DNA of 64,000 bases, from positions 1 to 64,000 of the forward strand of contig VXIS01000025.1 of assembly GCA_008704415.1 (NCBI GenBank), in the 5' to 3' direction. The first letter of the stretch is position 1; each line of letters starts with the position of its first letter. The DNA comes from Sphaerosporella brunnea (lineage: Eukaryota; Ascomycota; Pezizomycetes; Pezizales; Pyronemataceae). A model generated the notes under the pieces. The model had not been told where the DNA came from, did not search any database, and saw only the letters and a list, made by a program, of their open reading frames with translations. The position numbers were made by a program, and so were the translations under genes. Shown one piece after another: positions 19,631 to 29,310 of the stretch.

Positions 19631-21096
19631 CTAGTCTTCACTGTATTGAGTTTGCTGGTTCCACCTGAGCTGTCGGTTCCGCTGGTCCCGCTGGTTCCTC
19701 CAGTTCCTCCAGTTCCTCCAGTTCCACGGGACTTCTTCGATGATGGACAATCCCGAGCTAGGTGTCCTTTTCCTTGGCAGTTGTAGCAGGTCTGATCCTT
19801 TAGCCAAGCTGCAGTCTTCGCGCGTTCTTTCGGAGTTTTGGGGACCTCTGGTCGTTTGGCGGGCTTCCATCCAGCTTTGATTGCGTTGGCTTCCCAGTCC
19901 ATGGCATCAGGGTCGCTAGGGCCGGTTGATATATGTGCAGTTGGTGTAGGCTCGTGGGTGGTACTGCCAGCAAAGCGGCCAGTCTTGTGGTAGGTTCGCT
20001 CATCAGCGCGCTCCATCCACCTCATAGCCTTCTCCAATGTAATCTCGGTCGCACCCTGCTCCTCTTGATCAAACATCCATAGATCGTAGGCATTGTAGAG
20101 CTTTTCTTTGTTGGGTGCGCATTCGATCTTCTTGATGTAGGTTGCCAACAAGGCTGGAGGCTTACTTCCCGTAGCCAGCTCCACATGCGATACCAAACGG
20201 TTGAACTCCTGATTGAATACGTCGATACGAGGGTTTCCTTTGGGTACCATCAGGTTATCAAATTGGCGAATCGCATGCTGCTTTGCAGCTGATGGAATAA
20301 AACGCTCTTGCAATGCTGTCTTGAACTGCTCCCATGTAGGCTTTGCACTGGAGGGTTTCCAAATACCGTTTGCCCACTCTGCAGCTCTCCTTGACGGATC
20401 CTTGGAATCGCGGAGCTGAAGGATTGCACGTGCTCCCCAAACTGTATCATCGGCAGGGACCTCGACGCCAAAGGACTGCAGACTGGCAGCGCGTAGACTT
20501 CGCTCGAGGGAATCGAGAAAACTGTGCACAGCTGCCACACTCATCTCACCATCAAATGTCGGGAGTGGAATATCTTTAACTCGTAAGATGTTGACTACCG
20601 GTCCAGGCGTTCCTCCGCTGTTCACGGTCGGCATCTGCGCTGTAAGCATCTCGTTCTGTAGGTCAAGCAGCTGGCCGTTTCGCTGTATCAACTGTTCTGT
20701 CAAGGTTTTGACTTTCTCGTTTAAGGTAGACACCTCTGCTTTTGCCTCCAATGCTTGCTGTTTGAACCAATCGCGGGCAGCAGAGTTCTCTCGCGCCAGA
20801 TCTTCGGCTGTCCGTATGTAAAGACTTGAATGCGCACCTGCCACCTTCGCGTCGTACCCCGCAGCAAGAACTGCTCCTCTCCAGATGTAGAAATCTGTTC
20901 CTCGTGTCTCGTGAGGAATCTTGCACAGGTTGATTGCTGTGTGCTGCTCAATGCCCGCTGACGCTGCTGGGAACACGACCTTCTTCCCCTCCTCATCGAA
21001 AGTCTCGTGGACGTCAGTGCCCTGGGGATTGAGGGTCGCGATGACGCCATTAATTGATGAAAGTGGCTCGGTAAACAACAGCTTCGTCGGCGGCAT
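19582..21096 (-). CDS. Gypsy Gag protein
   Basis: 504 codons with ATG at 21096. The N-terminal half contains a coiled-coil-like stretch (STLNEKVKTLTEQL). The middle has the capsid-type helical region typical of retrotransposon Gag (W..FK.AL..RF, FNRLVSHVE). A CCHC zinc knuckle (CYNCQGKGHLARDCP) lies near residue 440, followed by a low-complexity Gly/Thr/Ser tail (GTGGTGGTSGTSGT). Gag forms the particle that packages element RNA. The 3' end overlaps the Pol frame and carries the slippery heptamer at 19600-19606. Confidence 0.9.
   Translation of the reverse strand: MPPTKLLFTEPLSSINGVIATLNPQGTDVHETFDEEGKKVVFPAASAGIEQHTAINLCKIPHETRGTDFYIWRGAVLAAGYDAKVAGAHSSLYIRTAEDLARENSAARDWFKQQALEAKAEVSTLNEKVKTLTEQLIQRNGQLLDLQNEMLTAQMPTVNSGGTPGPVVNILRVKDIPLPTFDGEMSVAAVHSFLDSLERSLRAASLQSFGVEVPADDTVWGARAILQLRDSKDPSRRAAEWANGIWKPSSAKPTWEQFKTALQERFIPSAAKQHAIRQFDNLMVPKGNPRIDVFNQEFNRLVSHVELATGSKPPALLATYIKKIECAPNKEKLYNAYDLWMFDQEEQGATEITLEKAMRWMERADERTYHKTGRFAGSTTHEPTPTAHISTGPSDPDAMDWEANAIKAGWKPAKRPEVPKTPKERAKTAAWLKDQTCYNCQGKGHLARDCPSSKKSRGTGGTGGTGGTSGTSGTDSSGGTSKLNTVKTSEDGKEKVAGKASGEQ
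19600..19606 (-). promoter_or_regulatory. Putative -1 ribosomal frameshift site GGGAAAA
   Basis: The minus strand reads gcG_GGA_AAA in the Gag frame, an X_XXY_YYZ heptamer. It lies within the 49-nt Gag/Pol overlap (19582-19630), and a one-base backward slip there leads exactly into the Pol frame. Known from family: Gag-Pol of many Ty3/gypsy elements is made this way. A downstream stem or pseudoknot was not modelled. Confidence 0.6.
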
Positions 21097-21149
21097 GTTG
21101 GATTAGCTGCGCTGTATCGCTGTTTGTCTGAGTCGGGGTTTGTTGTTGT

Positions 21150-21420
21150 GTCGTTGCCGGCTGTCGCTTTGTCGTCGCTGACTGTGTCTTCGCTGGCTGT
21201 GTCGTCGCCGGGTCGCTTTGTCGTCGCTGACTGTGTCTTCGCTGGCTGTGTCGTCGCCGGGTCGCTTTGTCGTCGCTGACTGTGTCTTCGCTGGCTGTGT
21301 CGTCGCCGAGTCGCTCTGTGTCTTCGCTGGCTGTGTCGTCGCCAAGTCGCTCTGTGTCTTCGCTGGCTGTGTCGTCGCCGAGTCGCTCTATCGTCGCTGG
21401 CTGTGTCGTCGCCGGATCGT
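21150..21420. repeat. Minisatellite in the gypsy 5' leader
   Basis: Repeats of CGCTGGCTGTGTCGTCGCC joined with GGGTCGCTTTGTCGTCGCTGACTGTGTCTT lie between Gag and the 5' LTR. Unit variation is small. This is non-coding leader; the open frames across it are low-complexity artefacts. Confidence 0.75.
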
Positions 21421-21483
21421 GATCTGTCTGCCTCTTGGTCTGAGAGGGCTCGACGAGATCAGAGAAAATAGTGCTGCTACCAA

Positions 21484-21613
21484 TGTAGGAGGTGCGATGG
21501 TAGGTGGTTAATGTGTTGTCTAAAGGACTGAGAGAGTCGTCTATCTACAAGATGAACCCAATGAACCCAACCCGCTCTGCGCCATCCATTCTCACTCGAA
21601 CTCCAACCCTACA
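21484..21613 (-). repeat. 5' LTR of gypsy element
   Basis: 130 bp matching the LTR at 15280-15409. The likely primer-binding site adjoins it on the interior side (minus strand TTGGTAGCAGC, ending at 21483). Confidence 0.9.
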
Positions 21614-21618
21614 CTTTT

Positions 21619-22960
21619 TCCTGCGACTTGGCTAAGCCGGAACGTGGGGACACAGGCCGGCGAAGGAGTGGGGCGGCAGGGCGATGCAGTGTGGCGGGAC
21701 GACTAGGGAGCAGTAGGCCGAGTTACCATTGGGCGGCTGTTTCACGGATAGCCGCCGCAGGCGCCTATTAGGACAGCTCCACACCACCTCCGCCCACCAA
21801 CCATATCGGCGATCTCGCTAGGCTGGAGGAGATGCCATTATTGTAAACCGTTATGTAGTGGCCGTCGCCGTTGATCGACGTGATATGTTGAGCCATTTAT
21901 ATACCAGGTCGAAGGGTTTGGTTACCGCGATCAACATGCGGGAAACGGGCAGCAGGCGGGTTCCGCCAGTTGTTAAGTGCACTGCCATGCTTGGGGACGT
22001 CGATGGATGCCCTGAGGCAATCAGGGATATGCGTTTTTTCCAGCTGCGCATCCAACCGAATCAGATTCAAGTGGGTGTATTACTTCACGGGTTGACATCG
22101 CCGGCTTCGTCTTCGTCGTCGGAATCGCCGCCATCACCGCTTGTCGCTATCATCGTCGAAGGAACCATGGTATCGCATTCATCATCCTCGGATCTCATCC
22201 TGTAGGCGGCGTCACGTCGTCGCAACAACGGTCGTCACGCTGGAAAAGAAACAAAAAAACTTTGTGAGTCGGCCGCGCGAACAGCAAGCAGAAGCGAGAG
22301 AATATCAGCGTCGAACAACCCTCTGAGATGAACAGCAGACAGCCCTACCATAAGGCAAGCTTTCTGGACTTCCATTTCGTGAGGTCTATACGAATAATGG
22401 TAGTCTTTCACCCCGCGCACGCGGCATTTTGGCATGCAATCTCCACGGATTATGCTACCATAACAGGCATTCAGCGAAGGTAAGTGCCGCACTCAGTCCG
22501 TACCAATATTGAATGGCAACGTCATGCGCTGAGCCAGAGTGCGGATCCCAGCTGTATAGCTGGCGGTCGAAGCTCGAAAATGGGTGCGGGCGGATGAGCG
22601 CTCGCGCCGCGCACTACGTGCGGATTATGGTATATCACGGCACAACTCACGCTCCAGGGGCTGCTCAGCATGTCTGCGGAGACTCCGGGGGAAACTATCA
22701 TAACACCTACAAACCAAAGCCAGTAGAAGTTCGTAGGAAAGGAATCGAGGAACAGCAGCCAATTCATAGCGACGAATAGGATAACAAGTACGAATACTCC
22801 CCGGTGACTGGTAATGTACCAACTTCAACTTTCGCAACAGTACTTGCACTGGGTGTGGGGAGGGGTTACAACTCAGCCAATGTTTGAAGACTTCCACGAC
22901 TGGACTCTCCCAGTCGGTTGCGGAAGCTTCCAAGGTGGTTGAGTCCTAGAAATATGTTGC
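21619..22960. other. Gene-poor stretch with a diverged dispersed repeat
   Basis: 21619-21840 resembles 25625-25790 (CGACTTGGCYAAG, TACCATTG.GCG, CACACCACC, TCGGCGATYTCGC), so both are old copies of one repeat. The rest has no supported gene. The plus frame at 21858-22205 lacks recognisable motifs. Confidence 0.4.
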
Positions 22961-22967
22961 TGGACGT

Positions 22968-22974
22968 TATAAAA
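22968..22974 (+). promoter_or_regulatory. TATA box of the coiled-coil gene
   Basis: TATAAAA 53 bp before the ATG at 23021, with a short AACATCAACAACA leader just before the start codon, a good fungal start context. Confidence 0.55.
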
Positions 22975-23020
22975 GGGCGCATGACCCGCCGCACCGCCGC
23001 ATCGCGCAACATCAACAACA

Positions 23021-23443
23021 ATGATCCGCCTCAAACCAGTCGAGGACATCCGTCGCAGACCTGTTCAAGTTCAAGCCCGCCGATTCTCCCCTCTCCTCAG
23101 GTTCGTGTATGATGCCGGAAGTTGGCTTGTTGTCGGAGTGCTGGGAGAAGCAGGAAATATGCTTCATGAGCAGATTCATGAGTTACAGCGTCGCGTTGAG
23201 ACGTTGGAAAAGGAGAAGACTGCAGAAATCCACGACCTGAGAGAGAGGCTGCAGTCCCAGGAAACGAAGATCAGCGAACTTCAACAGCAGATCCAGACGC
23301 TCAAGCAGAGCGATTCCAGCAAGGCAATCAAGATAAGGAGGCTGGAGTTCCAGATCATTGCGCTCAATTCGGACATCTGTACACTGACTGCCGACTGGCG
23401 CGACAGCGGCAACGCTAAGACTACCGGATCTACTCGACAATAA
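23021..23443 (+). CDS. Small coiled-coil protein of unknown function
   Basis: 140 codons. The basic N-terminus (MIRLKPVEDIRRRPVQVQARR) is followed by a hydrophobic stretch (FVYDAGSWLVVGVLGEAG) and a long heptad-patterned helix (residues about 47-115; LQRRVETLEKEK, LQQQIQTLKQ). It ends with TAA at 23441-23443. The next codons in the same frame are open to 23797 (LERENKLPGQAVRAEK), so the stop may cut an originally longer protein. The last 7 codons lie in the left arm of a perfect 58-bp inverted repeat whose partner is at 24263-24320. A TATA box supports transcription. No family recognised. Confidence 0.5.
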   Translation: MIRLKPVEDIRRRPVQVQARRFSPLLRFVYDAGSWLVVGVLGEAGNMLHEQIHELQRRVETLEKEKTAEIHDLRERLQSQETKISELQQQIQTLKQSDSSKAIKIRRLEFQIIALNSDICTLTADWRDSGNAKTTGSTRQ

Positions 23444-24320
23444 CAACCTCTCGACTTGGAGCGGGAAAATAAACTTCCCGGGCAGGCGGTCCGGGCCGAA
23501 AAGCTTTTTTTGACGTTGTGGGGGGGTGACGTCGCCGTGATGCTGTACCAACGTTGTCTCCCGTGCCACAACACCGTTCGATTTCCCAATTCACCGACCT
23601 CCGCAGATGACAAGATGTTTTGCCGCCTTTCTCCCGTAACTGAGCCCAATCGGGAACCCAGTGGACGACCCAATGCGGCCCCATTGAGTCAAATTCTACA
23701 GGAGCCTTCACCACAAAGCCATGCGGTCCCACGAAGGCAACGCAGGAAACCTGCGATTAAGGACCCGGAGCCTCAGGTAAAGCGCAGACGGAAGTAAAAG
23801 GGTTTCCTTGTTCGTCTCTGTCTTCCTTAAGATATTCTAAGCTTACACTCATTCGGTGCTTCAGTCATTCTTTCTGCCGCGTGGGTGCTCTGGACCCCGA
23901 CCGCTCCTTTCCATCCAGCCGTGCTCTTGACCACTCCTCTTGGCCTTCCCTGGCCCCCTGGCCGCTCCTTTCCCTTCGGCGGTGCTCTGGACTCCTCCAC
24001 CTGTCCTTTTCTGGTATGCGGGTGGCTCCCTTGTCCCTGCCAGCCGCTCTGCTGCCCCCCTCGGTCGCTCGCTGAACATTCGCAGGCTCTCCAGTTCGCC
24101 TATAGGCCTGTTTTTGGACTCTGGTCTCGGATTTTCTATCGCTTGGTGTTCTCGGTGTTCTTGACGTCGTCGGCGCGGTCGCGTTGCATGGTGGAATATC
24201 ATCGAATGTTTCGAAAAAAAATAAACTTTTATATTCGCCACCCGATCGGCTATCTAACGGAGCGGGAAGTTTATTTTCCCGCTCCAAGTCGAGAGGTTGT
24301 TATTGTCGAGTAGATCCGGT
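23423..24320. repeat. Perfect 58-bp inverted repeat pair with 782-bp spacer
   Basis: Arms 23423-23480 and 24263-24320 are identical in inverted orientation over 58 bases. Each arm encodes GSTRQ-stop-QPLDLERENKLP when read outside to inside. The spacer has opposing open frames (plus 23456-23797; minus 23865-24287, Arg/Glu-rich). No short flanking duplication was seen, so an inverted duplication or gene-conversion event is as likely as a transposon. Confidence 0.8.
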
Positions 24321-26190
24321 ATGCACACAACCGTCGCTCCAATTGTGCTCGCCAGCTTCTTCAAAGCCGCCATAAAGCAAGTCTACCCCAGTTGCCCATT
24401 GAGGTGCAGGCTGCTCTAGCTTCTAAGCACACCAACGAGGCAGCCCATGCCCACTCATCCCAGGCGTATGCTACCAAGGCCATGAAGGTGCTCAGTAAGG
24501 ATGCAAAGGGCACCTACACGATGTTGGGCCTCAAGTCAGTCGATGACGGCCTCCCCTTTGCCGGCTTCGTGAGACCTCCCCTTGCCTACATAGTTAAACT
24601 GGATAACTAACAGAGATATATGTATAGTATGGTAGATATGTGAAGCGTCGTAATGAAGCTACACATACCATCACTAGGAACGACGTGTTGACTGTTTATA
24701 AGAATCTGGGAGAAGGGTAGCATGAGAGAAAAACCATCCAGCAACTGTTTCCTGGGGTCATTGGTCGCCCGCTTGATGACCGGGGAAACGCGACTGCTGA
24801 GCAAAAGGGCAAGCAGGTTTCCAACGGTATGTCTTCATGATCAAAAACAAGATGCGGAGCTAACCTTGTAGCATCTGACTGGGATATGGAATAGCTCTTC
24901 GACTCTATCGCCGCATCGACAAAACACATTGACCGCCTATAAGGAACGCCGCGCATAGCAACTCCGCACATGTAGCTGCCAATGTTTTTACCCTCGGTGT
25001 AACACTAGTAGAGAGGGCTTACATAATCCAGAAAAGCGGGGGCAGAAGGGGGAGCTCTGAGGAGCGGGAAGATTGAAGCTCCAGAGCAAAGCATTGCCGC
25101 TCTTGGATGGCCGCTCATTTATGTACTATCTTCGCAGTGCCCTTTTGCGTCGCCGGCGCAGCGATTGGGCACGGGTTCGCCACCATGGCCACATCAAAGG
25201 GACATATATAGAAGCACCCCATAACATAATCTGAAGATTTGAGAGCAGAGGAAGCAAGAGTAGGGACTTCATATAGTGAAAACAACCAACGCTAAACTCC
25301 GTTAAAAAGTAAGGAAACCGATGAGTGATATGACATGATTCAGCCGTCCCGCCCCTCAGGGGCTCCCAAAGCCCTGTCTTTCGCTCTGAAAGGCCCTGCG
25401 GTGTGCCCTCCAGACCACATGTCCACTTCATTCAGCAAGCGGACTCTCGGGGACCTCCTCCACATCACGCATCAGGGCCTCTACCTCTCGTTTGGCCTCG
25501 CTATCTTGTGCCCTCCTCGCGTCTGACCTTTCACTTGCCCTTTGCGGCACAGGTTTTGGCCTTTCCTTTGTGGTCTTTAGGTGCGCGCTGCCCGCACCTC
25601 TTGGAGCAGTCATCGGGGCGAAACGCCGTCTTGCGACTTGGCCAAGGCGAAACGCGGGACAAGGTACGCCGACTCAGAGCTAAGTACCATTGAGCGACCG
25701 AAAGATGACCTCTAGGCGGTGGATCCTGTTTGGGTGACTGCACACCACCTTATTGGCGATTTCGCCGGCCGGGGGGATACCGGTGATGCCTGATCCTCTG
25801 GCTTACCGGTGATGCCTGATCCTCTGGCTCACCGGTGAATTACGCACATACCCACGCACAGGAGAGGCAAGGGTTAGACAATCTAACTCACCTCATCTAC
25901 ATGCCCTCACTTCGCTGTCGTGGGGTCTGTAACGCGGGATCAAATCCACGGCGCTGTACTCGTTGTGATTCGCCACATGTCGTCATTCCTCCGGCAAGAG
26001 AACAACCAAGGCAATTCCACCGACCAGTTGGCGGTTTGCTGTGGCCAGGAATTTGTGGTGATATTGAGAGGGTCGGTATAGAAACCTCGGCCATTTGTAT
26101 GCATTTTCATATCCCCACCTCCTCAAAACTCACGTGGTTCTTATCTCCGGCATGCACCGCCTTGTGCTACCACAACGTGGCCACCGTATG
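24321..26190. other. Gene-poor stretch with an open-frame fragment and 26-bp repeats
   Basis: A plus frame at 24392-24610 (ATKAMKVLSKDAKGTY, ending KLDN) looks protein-like but is short and unplaced; it may be a 3' exon remnant. 25625-25790 resembles 21619-21840. At 25779-25840 a 26-bp unit ACCGGTGATGCCTGATCCTC is repeated about 2.4 times. No complete gene is supported. Confidence 0.35.
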
Positions 26191-26248
26191 ATATAAGACT
26201 CACGGAATCGACTTCGCGCAAAAGACTCTCCGTCCACCTTAAACAACA

Positions 26249-26434
26249 ATGTCGAAACCAATCTCAACGGGCTGGATCATCGGTGCGGTCGTCTTCACAC
26301 TCGCCGGGATCGTTCTCATTTTTACGGCGTATTTTTTGCGCTGGCATGAGCGACCGGAGCAGAATCGGCAACAGAGAATAACTAGCTTGCCGCAGCGATT
26401 CAAGGGAAAAAGGGCACAGGCTCCCCGGAAGTAG
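26249..26434 (+). CDS. Small single-pass membrane protein
   Basis: 61 codons. One clear hydrophobic helix (residues about 8-31; WIIGAVVFTLAGIVLIFTAY) is followed by a basic, Arg/Lys/Gln-rich tail (HERPEQNRQQR...KGKRAQAPRK). By the positive-inside rule the C-terminus would be cytosolic. TATAAG at 26192-26197 and a CAACA leader before the ATG support a real promoter and start. No homologue is recognised. Confidence 0.5.
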   Translation: MSKPISTGWIIGAVVFTLAGIVLIFTAYFLRWHERPEQNRQQRITSLPQRFKGKRAQAPRK

Positions 26435-28300
26435 AGGAAGGCAGAGGTATGTGAACTTTCGTCTATCTATGCAGGCATTTTGCACGTATTAATGAGAGGA
26501 AATCCAAAGAATGTTTGTACTAGAGGTCGTGTACCTATATTGTCGCCTTACGATTATCGCTTTGCGCCCTGCGCAGACACGGCTTGCCAAAAGTCGGCAC
26601 GACAAGTTTGTCTATTCGGAAAGGGGCCCGGATGCATTCATGAGACTTTATAGCCAAAAAATTCCATGCTATTTGGAAACAAAGCGAATACATAACTGCG
26701 CTCCAATCGAGAGATCGCAAATAGTATAATTGATAGTGTTGCTGAGATTTACCTTAATCATTCGCCGTATAACCACCTCCGAGTCTACAGATGATATCAA
26801 CTTGATAAGCTCGGGGTGAACCGACACAGTTCGGGTTGCTGCTCTGCCGAAGTTATAACTATAGGTCAGGACACCGGCAGAGCACATACCTAGTAGTGAC
26901 ACGGTCGCGCGGTACCCTTGCTGTGCTTGAAGGGCCAACAACGGATCCGGGTCGTGGGTTGCCGTTTCCATATCCTGGTTCCCCGGTGCGGTGGAAGCCT
27001 CAGACCGGATATAATTAGCCAGTACATGTAGATACATGAGAGCAGGGTTAGGGGAGCTTCTGGAGCTCCAGCGCTTTGTTTGTCCACTGTCACGTCACCA
27101 TCACTGGTCCATCAGGGCTGTCAGTGGCTTGGCAGCGCGGCTGGGCTGGAGCGGCTGGCTGGCTGCTGCACCAAAAGAGATCTATCTCAACGTCGTATGT
27201 ATGTTTTTATCCAAGTACGCCAAACAAAGGCAAACAGCAATTCAAGGATCCCCGTGAGACGGGAGCACATCAATGTGCATTTGAATTGCGATGCGAATTC
27301 TGTACTGTGCAACATTGCTCCCGCATTCTGGAAAAACCTAACATAATTTAGTGTCGAGGCCATGCGAAATTATCCTCATTGCAAACGCACTTCCGTACCG
27401 ATAAACCGGGGGATTTTTGCTATACTAGCGGGCGGTCTCGGTCACGCGGGCGTGGGCTATGCCCGTTCCCGCCTCCCTTTCTTCAGACAAATAGAAACTA
27501 ACATTTGAACGACAACCAGAAAAGGACCGAAGGAAAACAGGCGAACCTTTCTGATGAATGGCTGCCGTGTAGGTAGAGACTGTACCCCGGAGGGGACTGA
27601 TCTCTACCTGGACTCCCCCAGCCGGCGATGGGTACTTGAGTCAGGTGCTAGTTCACAACTAGGGGCTTCCCTAGGGACGGTGGGTGGGTGAAGACCGACG
27701 CTTGACCTCCCTTTCCCATCCCCGGGGCCGCCTTTTGTCCCCCTCTATCTAAGCTTTCCCCAGCGCAAGCTCAACCTCAACTTATGCATACCCGGTCCGG
27801 GCCCCAAGTCCGAAAGCACTAAAGCAACGCTGATAGCTATACATAGGATACGCTTTTGCCTCGACTCCTCGCCCCCGCTAGTACCCAGGCAAGCTGGAAC
27901 ATGTATGTAAGTATGTTTGGATTCTATCTCAAAAACCCAGGGAATTAAGGTTTTTGTTGCCCGACAGAGGTCGGAGCGCCGACTCACAGCCAATCACTCA
28001 CACACCACTATGTACGGATCGGTGTTAGCGACTCTGTGAAATAACGAAAGATAAGATCAGATTAATCTTGGTGGTGCAAATGATTTCCGCTGAATCAAAT
28101 CTTATGCAGCAAGACTGAGGTCTCGGCGCCATTATCTTCTTGTGTTCATTAATTTTAGGCTGGGTGAGTCTCCTTATCACTCTGCTGCGTTGCGCTGGTC
28201 ATTCCCATACATTTTCTGATCACGACCAAGCTTTTTAGGTCGACCTCCCCGGGCTGGCTGTTTAAAGCAGCTGGCCCGACCCCGTAGGTCATGAAGGGCC
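26435..28300. other. Gene-poor stretch with repeat fragments
   Basis: A GC-rich block at 27420-27720 (GTCACGCGGGCGTGGGC, CCCGGAGGGGACTGATC) looks like a repeat end or leader but I cannot assign it. 28247-28275 (GGGCTGGCTGTTTAAAGCAG) matches the core palindrome of the hAT MITE at 7303-7327 and is probably a fragment of that family. No gene is supported. Confidence 0.35.
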
Positions 28301-28320
28301 GGCTATCGAAATCATAGTTT

Positions 28321-28765
28321 TTGGCTTGCCGAACGTTCGAACGCTCTCTCAATTGCAAACTCAAAAACCACCTTTTGTATGGCAACTCCAAAAGCAAGGG
28401 GGTAAACGAACAGGCCCTAAACTTAGATAGCACAGCTAGCTATGAGTACCGCTCACCGGGGGGGTTGGACGAGAGGAGGGAGGACCACGAGGAAGTGGAG
28501 GAGGATGCAAGAGAATGTGGGGAAGGGCGGAGGATAAGGTACGCTCTAGAGCCTGCGTGTGCGCTAGGACACAGATGGCTTACTTTAGATGGACTACACT
28601 AAGACGGTACTGAGATTAAAGCGGATCCCCAAGCTGATTGGACGCATTTTCTTTGTTGACTCCGTAATGATTTGTTTTCCTGTTTCCTTGATGTTTGCTT
28701 GTTTTGGTAGCCGAAAGGCCGCATGCCGATGGATAAACAATAAATAAATAAATAAATATCACCGC
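28321..28765 (+). mobile_element. Probable LINE 3' end
   Basis: A short plus frame ends at 28600 and is followed by a 160-bp untranslated stretch, a GCCGAAAGGC hairpin and the tail GATAAACAATAAATAAATAAATAAAT. Hairpin plus AATAAA-type short repeats resembles non-LTR element 3' ends in fungi. The coding part is too short and acidic to confirm, and no target duplication was found. Confidence 0.35.
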
Positions 28766-29310
28766 TCACGATCACCCGCTTCACCCCCCGCTTAGCCGCT
28801 TAGCCGCCAAAACACCGAGCTCATCATTTGTATTACGCAGGACGGTCACGTTAATGCTCAAGCGTTGGGCTCTCTTAATTCTATATTATCACTGATCGGT
28901 TCATTTGTCGCAAAAGGGTAAGATTTCACGGCTTTACTTTTGCTAATCCAGATACATTTGAAAAACCAGGCTCACGTCGTAACTACTGACAAAAGATCGA
29001 ATCACGTGACTTTTGTACAAGGCTTTTTGTCAGAAAAATCACGGGATCCGACTTTTTCTCGAAGAACGCCTTCGTCTTCTTTCGGGTCGTTCTAGTACTT
29101 CACCTAACCGACTTACACGGGCTTTTCTATGCGGAAGAAAATGGCTCATGCGGTTAGGGCCCATCATGAACTGGGTGATATTTCATGAAATGACTCATAC
29201 TGAGTGCGTGCGCATGTCATCTCTTCCCATAAAGTTGGCAGGTCAAACCACCACAGAGTGTTCACGAAAAAGTACACAAAAACTAACAAGCGGAAGAAAC
29301 AGTATTCATC

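Larger units (their letters stand above)
15280..21613 (-). mobile_element. Ty3/gypsy LTR retrotransposon (chromovirus type), apparently intact
   Basis: 6.3-kb element on the minus strand. Two 130-bp LTRs (21484-21613 and 15280-15409) begin TGTAGGAGG and end CCCTACA; they look identical by eye. A 5-bp target duplication CTTTT lies outside them (15275-15279 and 21614-21618). Gag and Pol are both uninterrupted. Next to the 5' LTR the minus strand starts TTGGTAGCAGC, a likely primer-binding site, and before the 3' LTR runs a purine tract (GAAGGAGGAAG). Matching LTRs and intact genes point to recent insertion. Confidence 0.93.

Noticed and set aside
21103..21511. ORFs on both strands in the gypsy leader (Thr/Gln/Arg-rich or Val/Ala-rich)
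   Set aside because: They lie in a minisatellite of the 5' untranslated leader and have no domain signal.
23865..24287. Minus-strand 140-codon Arg/Glu-rich frame between the 58-bp arms
   Set aside because: Its start lies in the duplicated arm and the body is low-complexity charged sequence; kept only as part of the inverted-repeat finding.
25930..25975. Possible tRNA T-arm (GGGATCAAATCC)
   Set aside because: No acceptor or anticodon arm at the right distance; chance B-box match.
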